Position numbers and translations under genes: made by a program
From: Trichaptum fuscoviolaceum
Lineage: Eukaryota; Basidiomycota; Agaricomycetes; Hymenochaetales; Trichaptaceae
Direction: 5' to 3'
Length of the DNA stretch: 64,000 bases
Assembly: GCA_910574455.1 (NCBI GenBank)
Contig: CAJSYZ010000007.1
Coordinates: 4,525,302-4,589,301, forward strand
Notes under the pieces: generated by a model
Told to the model about the DNA's origin: nothing
Seen by the model: only the letters and a program-made list of their open reading frames with translations
Databases searched by the model: none
Shown: in pieces, positions 48,587 to 61,554 of the stretch
Numbering within the stretch: the first letter of the stretch is position 1
Layout: each line of letters begins with the position of its first letter

Positions 48587-49990
48587 GACTTTATTCACCG
48601 TTGTTCTTGCTTTCCGGTAGCTCTTTGCTGTTAGATCAGTAAGTGTTCACAGTTTCAGTATTATTCTCAGGCTTATATTAACTCTACTTTTGACGCGCCA
48701 GCTCTTCCATCGCTTTGGACCACGATTCGAATAACAATAGAGGGTCTACACTCCGAGTCAAGTCTATCTGTGAAACTATGGGGTCTTTATATCTCAGCTG
48801 CTCGAGGCTATGGCTTCAGGTGTAATTGACTGCACACGCCGTAGGAGATCGAATCTGCAAGCTGGCCTTACCGCTCTGTATTGGTTTTCACTCGGTCGTG
48901 ATCAGTACTAGGGCTACTTTTCCTCTCTCTCACGCTCTACTACCTGCTCACAAAGTCTGACATCCAAATGTCAGCTATTGCTATTTTCATTCACTGGCTC
49001 TTCTATGTCCGGGACACGAAGGACGGATGCAGATTAGAAGGCGAAGTAGATATTAGGTTAAGGACGGACAGGTAAGTCGACATTCAGTCGATGTAACGCA
49101 CTAATAGGTAGGATATACCTCTACCACGGATCTTTCACCGCCGACTCAAGCTCAGAAGCTCTTGAGACTATCCTGCATTGAAACCAATCTTGACACAAAT
49201 AGGGTTTTCTGTCTCAAGTTCATCGAGCTATTGTATTGCTCAAGGTACTGTTCTCGGCTATTGATTATCGACGGTCAAAAATGATTGTCAGGTCATGCAT
49301 TCTCTTGCACCCTTGCTTCGGATGAAAATTGATTCCGGTCGCCACGTCAGCCGTGACCGTGACCGTAGGCTGGCGATAAGAAGGAGTGGCGAAGTGCTGA
49401 AAGTCGCATCGCAGTAAGTGATATTTACTATTTATCTTTGAATAAGAAGGCTGAAGAAAGAATGTTAGGATAAAACTGTGATTGAATCTGTGGTCGAGTT
49501 CTACTTCTTGCCTCCGTGGTACGCAAGAACCTGAACTCGCAGAGCATTGTCATGGCTATTAAGAATGACCGAGACGCATGGCAGCTCTGTGCCTGGACTT
49601 GACCTTAACTCTGGTTTTCAGTTATCGGGCTCGAACAAAATTTGAGAGACATGGATCACTATAAGGTAATTTCCCTTGCGGCACTTCTTGTCTTCCGCGC
49701 TCATCATCAACGCCGCATGCTCGTCAAGTGCGCGTCAAGAATCAAGCCATCTAGCTAATCTATAGCACATCCATCACCACTGAGGCCGACGTCAAGTACG
49801 ATTCAACACAACAGCACTTCGCGATTGTGAGCAAGAGGCCAGCTTTGGATGTCCTTCAAGCTGTTACAGCCCACGCTGTAGTGCGTCCGTCGATTGACTA
49901 CAGTTCACCGGGCGCGCTTGCTCGGAGTACTTGGAGGCGCTTTGCAAGTCATTGAACGCTAGCGCTGCTCGCTAGTCAGGTTGTATCGCT
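48587..49990 (+). pseudogene. Degenerate gene remnant, unit 5
   Basis: As in unit 3. Confidence 0.35.
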
Positions 49991-50801
49991 ATGCGTAACG
50001 TGCACGAACATAACAATTACGGAGCTACTGGGCGATGTCTACAACACAAACCTGGTTCCTGTAAGTTGTCATTTAATACTATGAAGCCAAGTATGCTTAT
50101 AACTTGCTGCAAGCTATTTCTCGCTATTCGTCACCTATACGCCGTCGTCTCCGCTCTTACAACGCAAATTCGATGGATGCAAGGGATGGGCGAGAATGAT
50201 GGCCAGGGATGGCCGGAAGTGTACGTCCATGTCAACTTATGAAAGTTCATCGAGACCTAATAGACTTTATTCTCGCAGCCTGTGATGTTCTGGCATATGG
50301 TCAAGGCGTATCAGTACACAACTCTCCTCTCCGAAATACTCGTGGGTATGGCCTCGAAGAACTGTCCCGCGATCAGGATGGTTAGCGAGCTTGTATGGAT
50401 TCAGTGAGTAGCATCGTCGAATCTCCAAAGATATACTGGATTGATTTTCGACAGCGAACGCGACGGAAGTGTTCTATCGTCGAGCACTATCATTAATGGA
50501 GTTCAAGCTGCCGGCTTCAAGCATAATGTGGAGCAGCGAAAACAGTATGTATTCTTTATTATATTCATGTACACGGCTAATCAGATTTCTAATTGTATTC
50601 ACCACTGCAATGTACATCCTCTACACAGTAGCTCTTCGGCGTACAATAACCGCTCCTTGCTCTTTGCGCGGTGACGAAGTCATCGGGAGGACGACCATAT
50701 TGCGGAATACAGGAGTCGACTTGACGGAAGCGAACAAGAATGCGAGCTTGAGCAGGAAGACCATGTCATCGATTGTAGCTATCAGTGTTCAGAGAGCGTG
50801 A
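49991..50801 (+). pseudogene. Unidentified intron-bearing sequence, unit 5
   Basis: As in unit 3, frame of the PAMFWHMVK exon intact. Confidence 0.35.
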
Positions 50802-51066
50802 AGAATCGATGCTGTTTACACATGCAAGTGAATATTGAGCAAAAGAACAGACTGAAACGATGCACCCTAAGCAATTCGGCAAGCTAGTGCTCACCCTCGT
50901 TACACCGCGATTCAAGTACGGCGGTTTGCCTTCGACCATTTCCAGTATAGATTGTTAGTTATAGTCGGCGAGTCCGGTGAGAAGCGCAAGAGACCTGATC
51001 AGGAACCATCCGGCGGGGCTTGAGTTCGAAAGCTTGACTTTTATGCCCCTCATCTTATGCTCGCAG

Positions 51067-52098
51067 CAGCCAATCTGACAATGCAGACGAAGATGACGTG
51101 CCTCCTCGCATAAAGTATGTTCGTTTATATTATGCAACGAATATCATTCTAAAATTCCATCATGCAGCGACCCAGACAGCCTGAGGAACGGGATAGTTAA
51201 GACATCCGATAAGAAGGCCGATTTCACTCTCCTTCTTGTTGGAGAGACTGGTGTCGGAAAGACGTCTGTCCTTTCACTTATCGCAAACGTCCTTGCCGGC
51301 CACAAGCCCGAGGAATATGTCGACGTGCATGACCCTACAAACGAAGAGGGCGGGTCACAGTCCCAAAGCCAGACGAATTCTGCGAAGGTCTACGAGTTCA
51401 CGAGTAAGAACGGCATCACGATACGCATCCTTGACACGCCTGGCCTGGCGGACACACGCGGAATATCACAGGACGAGCTTCACAAGGCCAGTATCGCGAA
51501 TGCCATAAAGGATCACATTGTCACTGTCAACGGTGTCCTCATCCTCGCCAATGGTACAGTTCCTCGCCTCGGTGCTGCAACAGACTACGCCCTCTCCACA
51601 TTGTCGTCCATCTTCCCTCGTACGCTCGCCGACAACATTGCTCTCATGTTCACCAACGTCCCCAGTCCTCTATCGTGGAATTTCGAGCAGAGCTCCCTTC
51701 CCGCTGTCCTGCATGGTGCCGATCAATTCCTTCTCGACAATCCCGTTGCGATGCAGAGGAAGTACAACGAGCTCAAAGGGAAGAAGCTGCCGAAGGCGAC
51801 GCTCAGACAGCTGCGCGATGGTGTAATACAGGGCGAGCGGAAGGCCCTGGACATGTTGTCGGATTTGTTCGATTGGCTTGACAAGCGAGTAGCGCAGCCA
51901 ACGAAAGACATCTTGTCGCTGTATGAGCAATCGCAGACCATCGAAAAAAGCATACAAAACGCCCTTGCCCGAATGCAGCAAGCCAACACGAAGAGGAATG
52001 ATCTGGAAAAGATAAAGAGAGATATTGATAAGGCAAAACTTGTGAGCAAAGACACCACTGATGAGGTTATTCTCGCTGACCAGAGCATAGGACATTGA
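51067..52098 (+). CDS. AIG1-like P-loop GTPase, copy 5
   Basis: Exons 51067-51114 and 51168-52098. Silent sites are a mixture: two match unit 2 (CTC, GCC) and one matches units 3 and 4 (TTC), so this copy is a recombinant of the two types. Confidence 0.85.
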
Positions 52099-52103
52099 CA
52101 CGC

Positions 52104-52880
52104 TCAAAGACTTGCAAATGTCATTCGCAAAGATTTGATATTCGATAATCGCTCCTTGTAGTCCGAGAATTTGTAGATCAATGACAAACGATATCCTAAT
52201 AGAACTGGCAGCATCTCATGTGACACTCCTCGTAAGTAGACCATCGACGACATAGAGAATTCCGAAGAGCCCGCAAAGTCGATATTCGTCGTTTTCGCCT
52301 CATACGTGAACCGTACTTGAGCACCGGTATATAAGGAGGGTAGCAGAAGCTCAAATATATGACCTTCCGTTGGAATATGACCGCCGCTATTATGTCAAGA
52401 ATAAGATATAACGTACGACACTAACAAGAGATAGTCACAGCACCATGAGCCAGCCCCGCAGAGAACCAGCCTATCAAGAGTCAACTTCTTGCGTACGCCG
52501 GCCTCAAAGCCGGCCTTTTGTACGAAATCATTGAACAGGGAGTTTCTGATAGAAAATTTCGAGGCAGGCAGCATCCAACAGTGAGGATCTTTCGCATGTA
52601 CAGATGCAAGTCCTTTTATTGATCCTGCCTCACGGTCCGTCAGCGGCAAAGAAATCGCGCCAATACCCTTTACATAAAGGCCCAAGATCGGGGCGTCAGC
52701 ATAGTTGTGGCCTGCCGTGATTGGAGCTTCTTCGACAAGCGGAACCTTTGCCAGCGTATCAGATAATAGGGTCTGTAACGTGGTGGAGTGTTAGTGCAAT
52801 ATCCTAACTGCATAATGTAAGTATATCCATACCCGAAAGTCTTGGATTTTCAGACGATTGCGATCTTTGGCGCTTGGCAT
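52104..52880 (-). CDS. Truncated 2OG-Fe(II)-oxygenase-like protein, copy 6
   Basis: Frame open in all three exons; intron 1 is one base shorter near 52823 and exon 3 reads GGHIP. Confidence 0.7.
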
Positions 52881-53278
52881 GACGGAAAGTACAAAAGAGA
52901 AGGGTATGAGGTGAGTCCCCCAAGTGATGATAAAAGGTAAAGAATGGGAGAAAATAAGCCAGAGCAGTGTACTATTTGAAGTGAAGGGGATGGCTTGTGG
53001 CTTTGCGGCTTTGTGGTATAGCCAACGAAGTGACACGTCAGAGTAGCCCCCGCAGCATCTTTCATGAGGCAATGACGAACAAAGACACGAGAATGCGATA
53101 ACTGAACAATTTAATGTGGCTCATACGGTTAATTCAGCAGAACGAGCTACAAAGACCAGAACATAACCGCAGATCATTCTCACCCACCGAGAGTACTGCC
53201 ATACATTTTATCGAGCTGAAGCGAAGGACGAAGAGATATGCGAAGGTGTTTGCTTGAATTAAACAAGGTACAATATTG

Positions 53279-54313
53279 CTATGATAATGCAGTCCTGTCG
53301 GATTGGTTCGTACGGAAACTCGATTTATCCTGCATCGAATCTAGAAGAGACATTAGCCTCACGACCACTCTAAAATAACAGAGATATAGCAAACCATTGT
53401 TAGTCTTATATTCTATTACAGTATTCTGTGGTAAGTCGAGAACACGGCGTATGGTATCCCTAAGAGAACATTCAACGGTCTATAGTAGCAAGGAGAGAAA
53501 ATCACGCACTTTATTTTCTGATTTACTTTGGAATCACTTCCACGCCTGTTCCATACACTAAGGATATCTTCGCTCTGCCTCACACTCAACGTACATCCAC
53601 AAATTTCAGGCTCAGACGCGTCCTCAGCCCCATTAACGTTCGCGGCCCTCCAGCTTCCCGAATCTGTCCCGGCGCCAGGCGCAGCAGCATCGCCATTTGA
53701 CTCGCAGTCGTCGAACTGGTCGCCAACTACAGCCATAACTATCTCCTCCCATAATCTGTCCGCAACACCCTTCTTGAGCCGAATGATCCATTTTCCGCCT
53801 TGCAGATTGACCGGGTCCTCCCAAACGGGCCGCCGGATCCCGGAATGGAAGAGAAGGTAGTCGGTCGTGGGCTGTAGCGTAGATGGTGGGTTGAGGTGTG
53901 TCCAGAGGGACCAAAAGGATTCAATCTGGAGAGCCGTTAGTCAACGCAGTGAAAGAAACCAATGCAGACGCTTACAGAACTGAAGGATGAAATCTTCTTG
54001 ATCCCCTCCTCGTAGTTTGTCGTGGTGACTTTGTTCCCCGGTGCTCGTTGTTGGCGAAACCAAAATACCCATCTAGCTCATGCAATTTGAAATGAGAAGG
54101 GGTGATAAGAACGCTATAATGCACGTACGTGTTTCTCAGAGGATGTACGGTTACAGCAACAGTACCGTTACTTGCGGTGCTGACTCCCTGCTTCTCCTTA
54201 TTAGTTGGTTTCTCGTCTCCTGATGAGCTCGTCGAGACAGAAGTTGAGAAATGTTTGGACGATGGCACCCGAGGTCGCGGTGCTGTCGAATTCGGGTTTG
54301 CTGTCGCCGTCAT
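53279..54313 (-). CDS. eIF4E-like protein, copy 6
   Basis: Intact. One conservative change in the N-terminal tail (GTVAVTV for GTIAVTV). Confidence 0.85.
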
Positions 54314-54814
54314 TGTCGTCGTACTCGACGCATTTTGAGCTCCATTGCTCGAATTCGCAAGGAAGCGGGATTGTGAATGGTTTGAGAAATATCCGGCGAT
54401 AGTTAAGGTGTCAAGCTCTTGTAATAATGATACGGGTGATTTGATAGGAATGGGAGATGCGTAGATGACATGGCGGTGTCGGTGGAGTATTGAAGTTTAG
54501 GAGTGCTGGATGGTCGCGGAGGTAAGGAAAGTTACTGTGCTGGCAACTGCCGATGCCTGGGCAAAAAGGACACTTGCTTGTAACTCTACCTCTGCATGAC
54601 ATCATGCGTGCCTGGACCCCGCCGGACGGGCAGAGGTATCTCCGTTCTGGCGATATCTTTGCGTCGGCTGAGATCTGTGGCGAATGGCTTCAGGTTTTTA
54701 TGCAAATTCTGCGGTCTGTATTGGCTCCCCGGGCGAAAAAAGTTGACAACTAACCGTCCTATAGATTGGCGCATACTAATTTGCGCGTAAATTCGCGAGC
54801 CGGGTTTCTTTATC

Positions 54815-56634
54815 ACCACGTCAAACTGCACGAGTGCCGGATTTCTTAACTTTGGACAATTATATTACAAACAAGTATTCAATGCAAAATATAAGTAAGT
54901 TAGACCACGCCAAACTGCACGAGTGCCGCGACACACTCTCTTCTCCTCCCGCGACGACCAACCCTTCGCCGCCGCCGTCCATCTCCTCCGTCGCCAACAT
55001 CGCAGACACTCCTCAACGTCACAGACCGGTTGCGTTCAGCCTCGCCAACACAAGATCTTGCCCACCGTGCACTCGAGCGGACTGATGCACGGCTTCCAGC
55101 ACCTGCGGCTCGACGCTGAGAGCAGCGCAAACACGATCCCACCTGGGCTGCGCGCCGGAAGTTGGACGATGACAGCGGTGTACTCTCCACCGGTGAGCAC
55201 CCAATCTCAAAGCCGCCTCTGTCTTGACTCTGACTGAGCGGGCGGATACCTTCGTAAGCGTCTACTCGAAGGAACCCCCTCATTCCCTGTTCTTCGACAT
55301 GCGGGGCGCGCTCGGCCAGAAGCTGTCGCGACGCAGCATTGGCGGAACGTCACAGACCGGTTGCGTTCTGTCCGGCCTCAATGACTTGGCCAGGATACTC
55401 CCTGTTGGACGAGTGCGCCGTTCGACTTGTCGCGCTGATGCGAGGACTGATCTTGCGCCTGACTGACGAGCGTGCGCCGTGCGCTCACGGTTGGTTCTGG
55501 CGATGTGCGCACCCCAGGTGCCGCTCGCCGGAAGGAAAAACATATATATATTGCTATCCCCTGACCGTCAACCTCAATGCTCTCGCCTTGCGCAACGGTT
55601 GGGGCAGATGCGCCGTTCGACTTGTCGCGCTGATGCGGAGGACTGATCTTGCGCCTGATTGACGAGGGTGCGCCCGCGCGCACCCCAGGTGCCGCTCGCC
55701 GGAAGCAAAATCATATATATATTGCTGTCCGGCGCGTCACGCTGGGGCCTGCACCTTCCCTTTCATTCGCATTCTTCTTGCGATCCTTCCTCTCTGCGGA
55801 GGACATAATCTTGCGCCTGATTGCTGCACGGTGTCCTCGGTGTGTGCCCTCGAAGATAACAGACCCGCCCCAATACTCCAGCTATCCGCCGAGCTGCAGC
55901 TTGCGAGTCTGCCAGCGTTTGCCAGTCTTCGCCGACCTCGATTGAGTGGGAGGATCCCTTCGTGTGCGTCTGCTTTGTTGCGGGGCGCGCGCGCATGTCC
56001 AATGTCACAGACCGGTTGCGCGCGATGGGTGAGGGTACCTTCGTTGCGGTGCGCTGGACCGTGTGATCCTTGGGCTGGCGACGCCTGCCGTTCAGAGGCG
56101 CTCGCCGGACGAAGAAACATATATATATTGCTGATTGTGGCGTCCGCTGCTGACCTGGAGAGACACCGGAATCGCGCAGATGGTTCACTTTGCGTGCTGC
56201 AAGACCTTCCATACGTCCGAGAAACTGCTAGCAAGGACACTTCAATTTCCAGTATTGAGACATATCTTCCACCTATGCAGTCACGTCAGAAAAGATTGCC
56301 GATGTCAATCTGAGTGCATTAGGACTCACAATGGTATGTTGACCCTCTCCAAACAGAATGTAATTCTTGCGTGACAGCTGGAAGACTCAGATAGTTGATT
56401 GCCTGTCATCACTAACTAGAACCTGCAAAGCGTGGACAAAGGCGCCGCTGCGATGCGCTGGGCGAGGCCGTCATCCAGAAGTCGCTCGCCCGGCGCATTT
56501 CTATATATATATTGCTATGTTGAATGTCAGTAGAAGCTCGAAGACAAATAGAAAATGAGTAACTCTTACATGGGAGTTGAAGCAGGCTTTGAGTGTCGCT
56601 CGCCTGGCGCATTTCTGTATATATATTGCTGTCT
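54815..56634. repeat. Motif block, unit 6 (rearranged)
   Basis: Two motif 1 copies and two motif 2 copies are fused into single ones at 54906 and 55018. AT-cored modules 1 and 3 are fused at 55520-55558. An extra module stands at 55681-55736, which no other unit has. The remaining modules lie near 56100, 56495 and 56610. Confidence 0.85.
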
Positions 56635-57906
56635 GGTTAGTAAAAGGTCAAAGATGAAAAAATACTAGTGAGACTTACAGTGTGAAAGGGGAATTGACAA
56701 AGAGACGAAAGCAAGCTGCTTTATACATGAGCCCTCTTAAGCGAGTCAGGGTCGAATTTTCGGACCCATTCACACAGAACACATTTTCCTTGAATTTATT
56801 ATTTTGACATGGTATCTTAGTGATTCAGACATGCATTTTAATGGTCCTGAATAACTCAGAATTGTGCACAGAGGTCTCGAGGGAGAAGAATGCTGTCCAA
56901 AATATGCTCAGGGTCAATTCGTGTCAGGGCCCTGGCATTGCCAATTCAAGCTACCTAACCTCCTATGCTTTCAGCCATGACCTTCGAGCAGGCCATCAAG
57001 CTCATCACATTGTGCAAAGCCTTCGGAAATCGACTATAGTCGACAATGGCACCTACACTAGCATGATTGACAATGCTCTCAGCTCCGAACCTGGACACGG
57101 AGAGGTGAGTGTGTTCTCCGGCTCTTGCATGTCTTCCTTGGGCTCGCATCGTTCAGGATACTCATTCCTTCTGATAGAAGGCTCTGAAGCACCTGGGAAG
57201 GGACTTGGCAGGACGTAATAGCACCTGCTAAGCGAAATGTGCGACAGAAACCATCCAGCTCTCAGAATTTCCGGCTGAACTCTGCCAGGCAGCCAAGGGC
57301 CTATTCAATACACAATGGCACAATACCTGAGCTCTATCTCGTATGTCAGGCCATCAGAGCATCAAGAATGGACCTCAATCTCTCGACTAAAGCTACTCCG
57401 CTCTCCCCCAGCTCTCGAACTCGACCCGCGCATGCCGTGCAATCGCTGCACGGCTCATACCTCCCATTCACTCGGAAGACATCTTCCATACTTCGCCTCG
57501 CTCATTTCGCATCAGATTCCAGGGGTTAAGGGTCTCGGCTAGGCTGTGGGAATGACGCTAGTGAGCAAGCGCTGTCTGGAACAACCGGCAGCAGAATTTT
57601 GGTGAGCACTTTGCCGTCTGCACAGAGAGTGCATTTGGCACATTCTACACTATTATCATGTTTTCTTGCAGCTTCGGAGGGTGCTGGAGAGGTATGAGGG
57701 GTTGGGTAGAGGTCACTGGAGGTATTCTGAGGGACGGGAGGGACAGGATAGCTGTTTGGCGCTGGAAACACTTGTCCGGAGGTTTGCCCGGGCTCTGTAG
57801 AAACGACACAATCTTCTTTGCTTGGCATTTTCTATGGTATTGTAGCCTATCGGTGAGTATAGGCCGATGACTTCTCTGCCTGACAAGGTCTATGGCCTTC
57901 GAAGGG
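56635..57906. other. Degenerate region, unit 6
   Basis: Diverged by scattered substitutions; none preserves a long protein frame. Confidence 0.5.
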
Positions 57907-58040
57907 TATAAATACAGGTCAGTTCTGTCCCGAGGTTCACCAGGCTCTTCGCCCTTCCCCCTCTCTCTTCATTCTCTCTCCTCTTTCACACTATTCTAAT
58001 TTCTCACTGCAATTGCATTTGATATTTATCTCTGCATTCT
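57907..58040 (+). promoter_or_regulatory. TATA-type core promoter, unit 6
   Basis: TATAAATA at 57907-57914 and the CT tract are unchanged although flanking DNA has diverged. Confidence 0.65.
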
Positions 58041-59440
58041 GACTTTAATCACTTTTGTTCTTGCTTTCCGCTAGCTCTTTGCTGTTAGATCAGTAAGTGT
58101 TCACAGTTTCAGTATTATTCTCAGGCTTATATTAACTCTGCTTTTGACGCGCCAGCTCTTCCATCGCTTTGGACCACGATTCGAATAACAATAGAGGGAC
58201 TTCACTCCGAGTCAAGTCTATCTGTGAAATTTTAGGGTCTCTATATCTCAGCTGCTCGAGGCTATGGCTTCAGGTGTAATTGACTGCACGCGCCGTAGGA
58301 GATCGAATCTGCAACTTGAAGCTGGCCTTACTGCTCTGTATTGGTTTTCACTCGGTACTATGGCTACTTTTCCTCTCTCTCACGTTCTACTACCTGCTCA
58401 CAAAGTCTGACATCCAAATGTGAACTATTGCTATCTTCATTCACTGGCTCTTATATGTTCCGGGACACGAAGGACGGATGCAGATTAGAAAGCAAAGTAG
58501 ATATCAGGTTAAGGACGGACAGGTCAGTCAATATTCAGTCGATGTATCGCACTAATAGGCAGGGTATACCTCTACGACCTGCCAGTGTCACCGCCGACTC
58601 AAGCTCGGAAGCTCTTGAGACTATCCTGCATAGAAACCAATCTTGACACAAACAGGGTTTTCTATCTCAAGTTCATTGAGCTATTGTATTGCTCAAGGTA
58701 CTGTTCTCAGCTATTGATTATCGACGGTCAAACACGATCGTCAGGTTATGCATTCTCTCGCACCCTTGCTTCAGATGAAATTGATTCCGGTCGCCACGTC
58801 AGCCGTGACCGTGACCGTAGGCTGGCGATAGGAAGGAATGGCGGAGTGCTGAAAGTTGCATCGCAGTAAGTGACATTTACTTTTTATCTTTGAATAAGAA
58901 AGCTGAAGAAAGAATGTTAGGACAAAGCTGAGATTGAATCTGTGGTCGAGTTCTACTTCTTGCCTCCGTGGTACGCAAGAACCTGAACTCGCAGAGCATT
59001 GTCATGGCTATTAAGAATGACCGAGACGCATGGCAGCTCTGTGCCTGGACTTGACCTTAACTCTGGTTTTCAGTTATCGGGCTCGAACAAAATTTGAGAG
59101 ACATGGATCACTATAAGGTAATTTCCCTTGCGGCACTTCTTGTCTTCCGCGCTCATCATCAACGCCGCATGCTCGTCAAGTGCGCGTCAAGAATCAAGCC
59201 ATCTAGCTAATCTATAGCACATCCATCACCACTGAGGCCGACGTCAAGTACGATTCAACACAACAGCACTTCGCGATTGTGAGCAAGAGGCCAGCTTTGG
59301 ATGTCCTTCAAGCTGTTACAGCCCACGCTGTAGTGCGTCCGTCGATTGACTACAGTTCACCGGGCGCGCTTGCTCGGAGTACTTGGAGGCGCTTTGCAAG
59401 TCATTGAACGCTAGCGCTGCTCGCTAGTCAGGTTGTATGC
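58041..59440 (+). pseudogene. Degenerate gene remnant, unit 6
   Basis: Carries many substitutions against units 2-5 up to about 58930, then becomes near-identical to units 3-5. The 40-nt intron candidate has lost its GT donor here (GTCAGTC in place of GTAAGTC is kept as GT, but the acceptor GGTAG is GGCAG), so splicing would be slightly different. Confidence 0.35.
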
Positions 59441-60252
59441 TATGCGTAACGTGCACGAACATAACAATTACGGAGCTACTGGGCGATGTCTACAACACAA
59501 ACCTGGTTCCTGTAAGTTGTCATTTAATACTATGAAGCCAAGTATGCTTATAACTTGCTGCAAGCTATTTCTCGCTATTCGTCACCTATACGCCGTCGTC
59601 TCCGCTCTTACAACGCAAATTCGATGGATGCAAGGGATGGGCGAGAATGATGGCCAGGGATGGCCGGAAGTGTACGTCCATGTCAACTTATGAAAGTTCA
59701 TCGAGACCTAATAGACTTTATTCTCGCAGCCTGTGATGTTCTGGCATATGGTCAAGGCGTATCAGTACACAACTCTCCTCTTTGAAATACTCGTGGGTAT
59801 CGCCTCGAAGAACTGTCCCGCGATCAGGATGGTTAGCGAGCTTGTATGGATTCAGTGAGTAGCATCGTCGAATCTCCAAAGATATACTGGATTGATTTTC
59901 GACAGCGAACGCGACGGAAGTGTTCTATCGTCGAGCACTATCATTAATGGAGTTCAAGCTGCCGGCTTCAAGCATAATGTGGAGCAGCGAAAACAGTATG
60001 TATTCTTTATTATATTCATGTACACGGCTAATCAGATTTCTAATTGTATTCACCACTGCAATGTACATCCTCTACACAGTAGCTCTTCGGCGTACAATAA
60101 CCGCTCCTTGCTCTTTGCGCGGTGACGAAGTCATCGGGAGGACGACCATATTGCGGAATACAGGAGTCGACTTGACGGAAGCGAACAAGAATGCGAGCTT
60201 GAGCAGGAAGACCATGTCATCGATTGTAGCTATCAGTGTTCAGAGAGCGTGA
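59441..60252 (+). pseudogene. Unidentified intron-bearing sequence, unit 6
   Basis: As in unit 3, with further changes in the PAMFWHMVK exon (Ser to Phe and Met to Ile near 59780-59800). Confidence 0.35.
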
Positions 60253-60517
60253 AGAATCGATGCTGTTAACACATGCAAGTGAATATTGAGCAAAAGAACA
60301 GACTGAGACGATGCACCCTAAGCAATTCGGCAAGCTAGTGCTCACCCTCGTTACACCGCGATTCAAGTACGGCGGTTTGCCTTCGACCATTTCCAGTATA
60401 GATTGTTAGTTATAGTCGGCGAGTCCGGTGAGAAGCGCAAGAGACCTGATCAGGAACCATCCGGCGGGGCTTGAGTTCGAAAGCTTGACTTTTATGCCCC
60501 TCATCTTATGCTCGCAG

Positions 60518-61549
60518 CAGCCAATCTGACAATGCAGACGAAGATGACGTGCCTCCTCGCATAAAGTATGTTCGTTTATATTATGCAACGAATATCATTC
60601 TAAAATTCCATCATGCAGCGACCCAGACAGCCTGAGGAACGGGATAGTTAAGACATCCGATAAGAAGGCCGATTTCACTCTCCTTCTTGTTGGAGAGACT
60701 GGTGTCGGAAAGACGTCTGTCCTTTCACTTATCGCAAACGTCCTTGCCGGCCACAAGCCCGAGGAATATGTCGACGTGCATGACCCTACAAACGAAGAGG
60801 GCGGGTCACAGTCCCAAAGCCAGACGAATTCTGCGAAGGTCTACGAGTTCACGAGTAAGAACGGCATCACGATACGCATCCTTGACACGCCTGGCCTGGC
60901 GGACACACGCGGAATATCACAGGACGAGCTTCACAAGGCCAGTATCGCGAATGCCATAAAGGATCACATTGTCACTGTCAACGGTGTCCTCATCCTCGCC
61001 AATGGTACAGTTCCTCGCCTCGGTGCTGCAACAGACTACGCCCTCTCCACATTGTCGTCCATCTTCCCTCGTACGCTCGCCGACAACATTGCTCTCATGT
61101 TCACCAACGTCCCCAGTCCTCTATCGTGGAATTTCGAGCAGAGCTCCCTTCCCGCTGTCCTGCATGGTGCCGATCAATTCCTTCTCGACAATCCCGTTGC
61201 GATGCAGAGGAAGTACAACGAGCTCAAAGGGAAGAAGCTGCCGAAGGCGACGCTCAGACAGCTGCGCGATGGTGTAATACAGGGCGAGCGGAAGGCCCTG
61301 GACATGTTGTCGGATTTGTTCGATTGGCTTGACAAGCGAGTAGCGCAGCCAACGAAAGACATCTTGTCGCTGTATGAGCAATCGCAGACCATCGAAAAAA
61401 GCATACAAAACGCCCTTGCCCGAATGCAGCAAGCCAACACGAAGAGGAATGATCTGGAAAAGATAAAGAGAGATATTGATAAGGCAAAACTTGTGAGCAA
61501 AGACACCACTGATGAGGTTATTCTCGCTGACCAGAGCATAGGACATTGA
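60518..61549 (+). CDS. AIG1-like P-loop GTPase, copy 6
   Basis: Exons 60518-60565 and 60619-61549. Protein tail identical to all other copies; same silent mixture as copy 5. Confidence 0.85.
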
Positions 61550-61554
61550 CACGC

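Larger units (their letters stand above)
42071..52113. repeat. Tandem unit 5 (10043 bp)
   Basis: Like unit 4 but with a 200-bp deletion in the motif block at 45089-45115. Confidence 0.97.
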
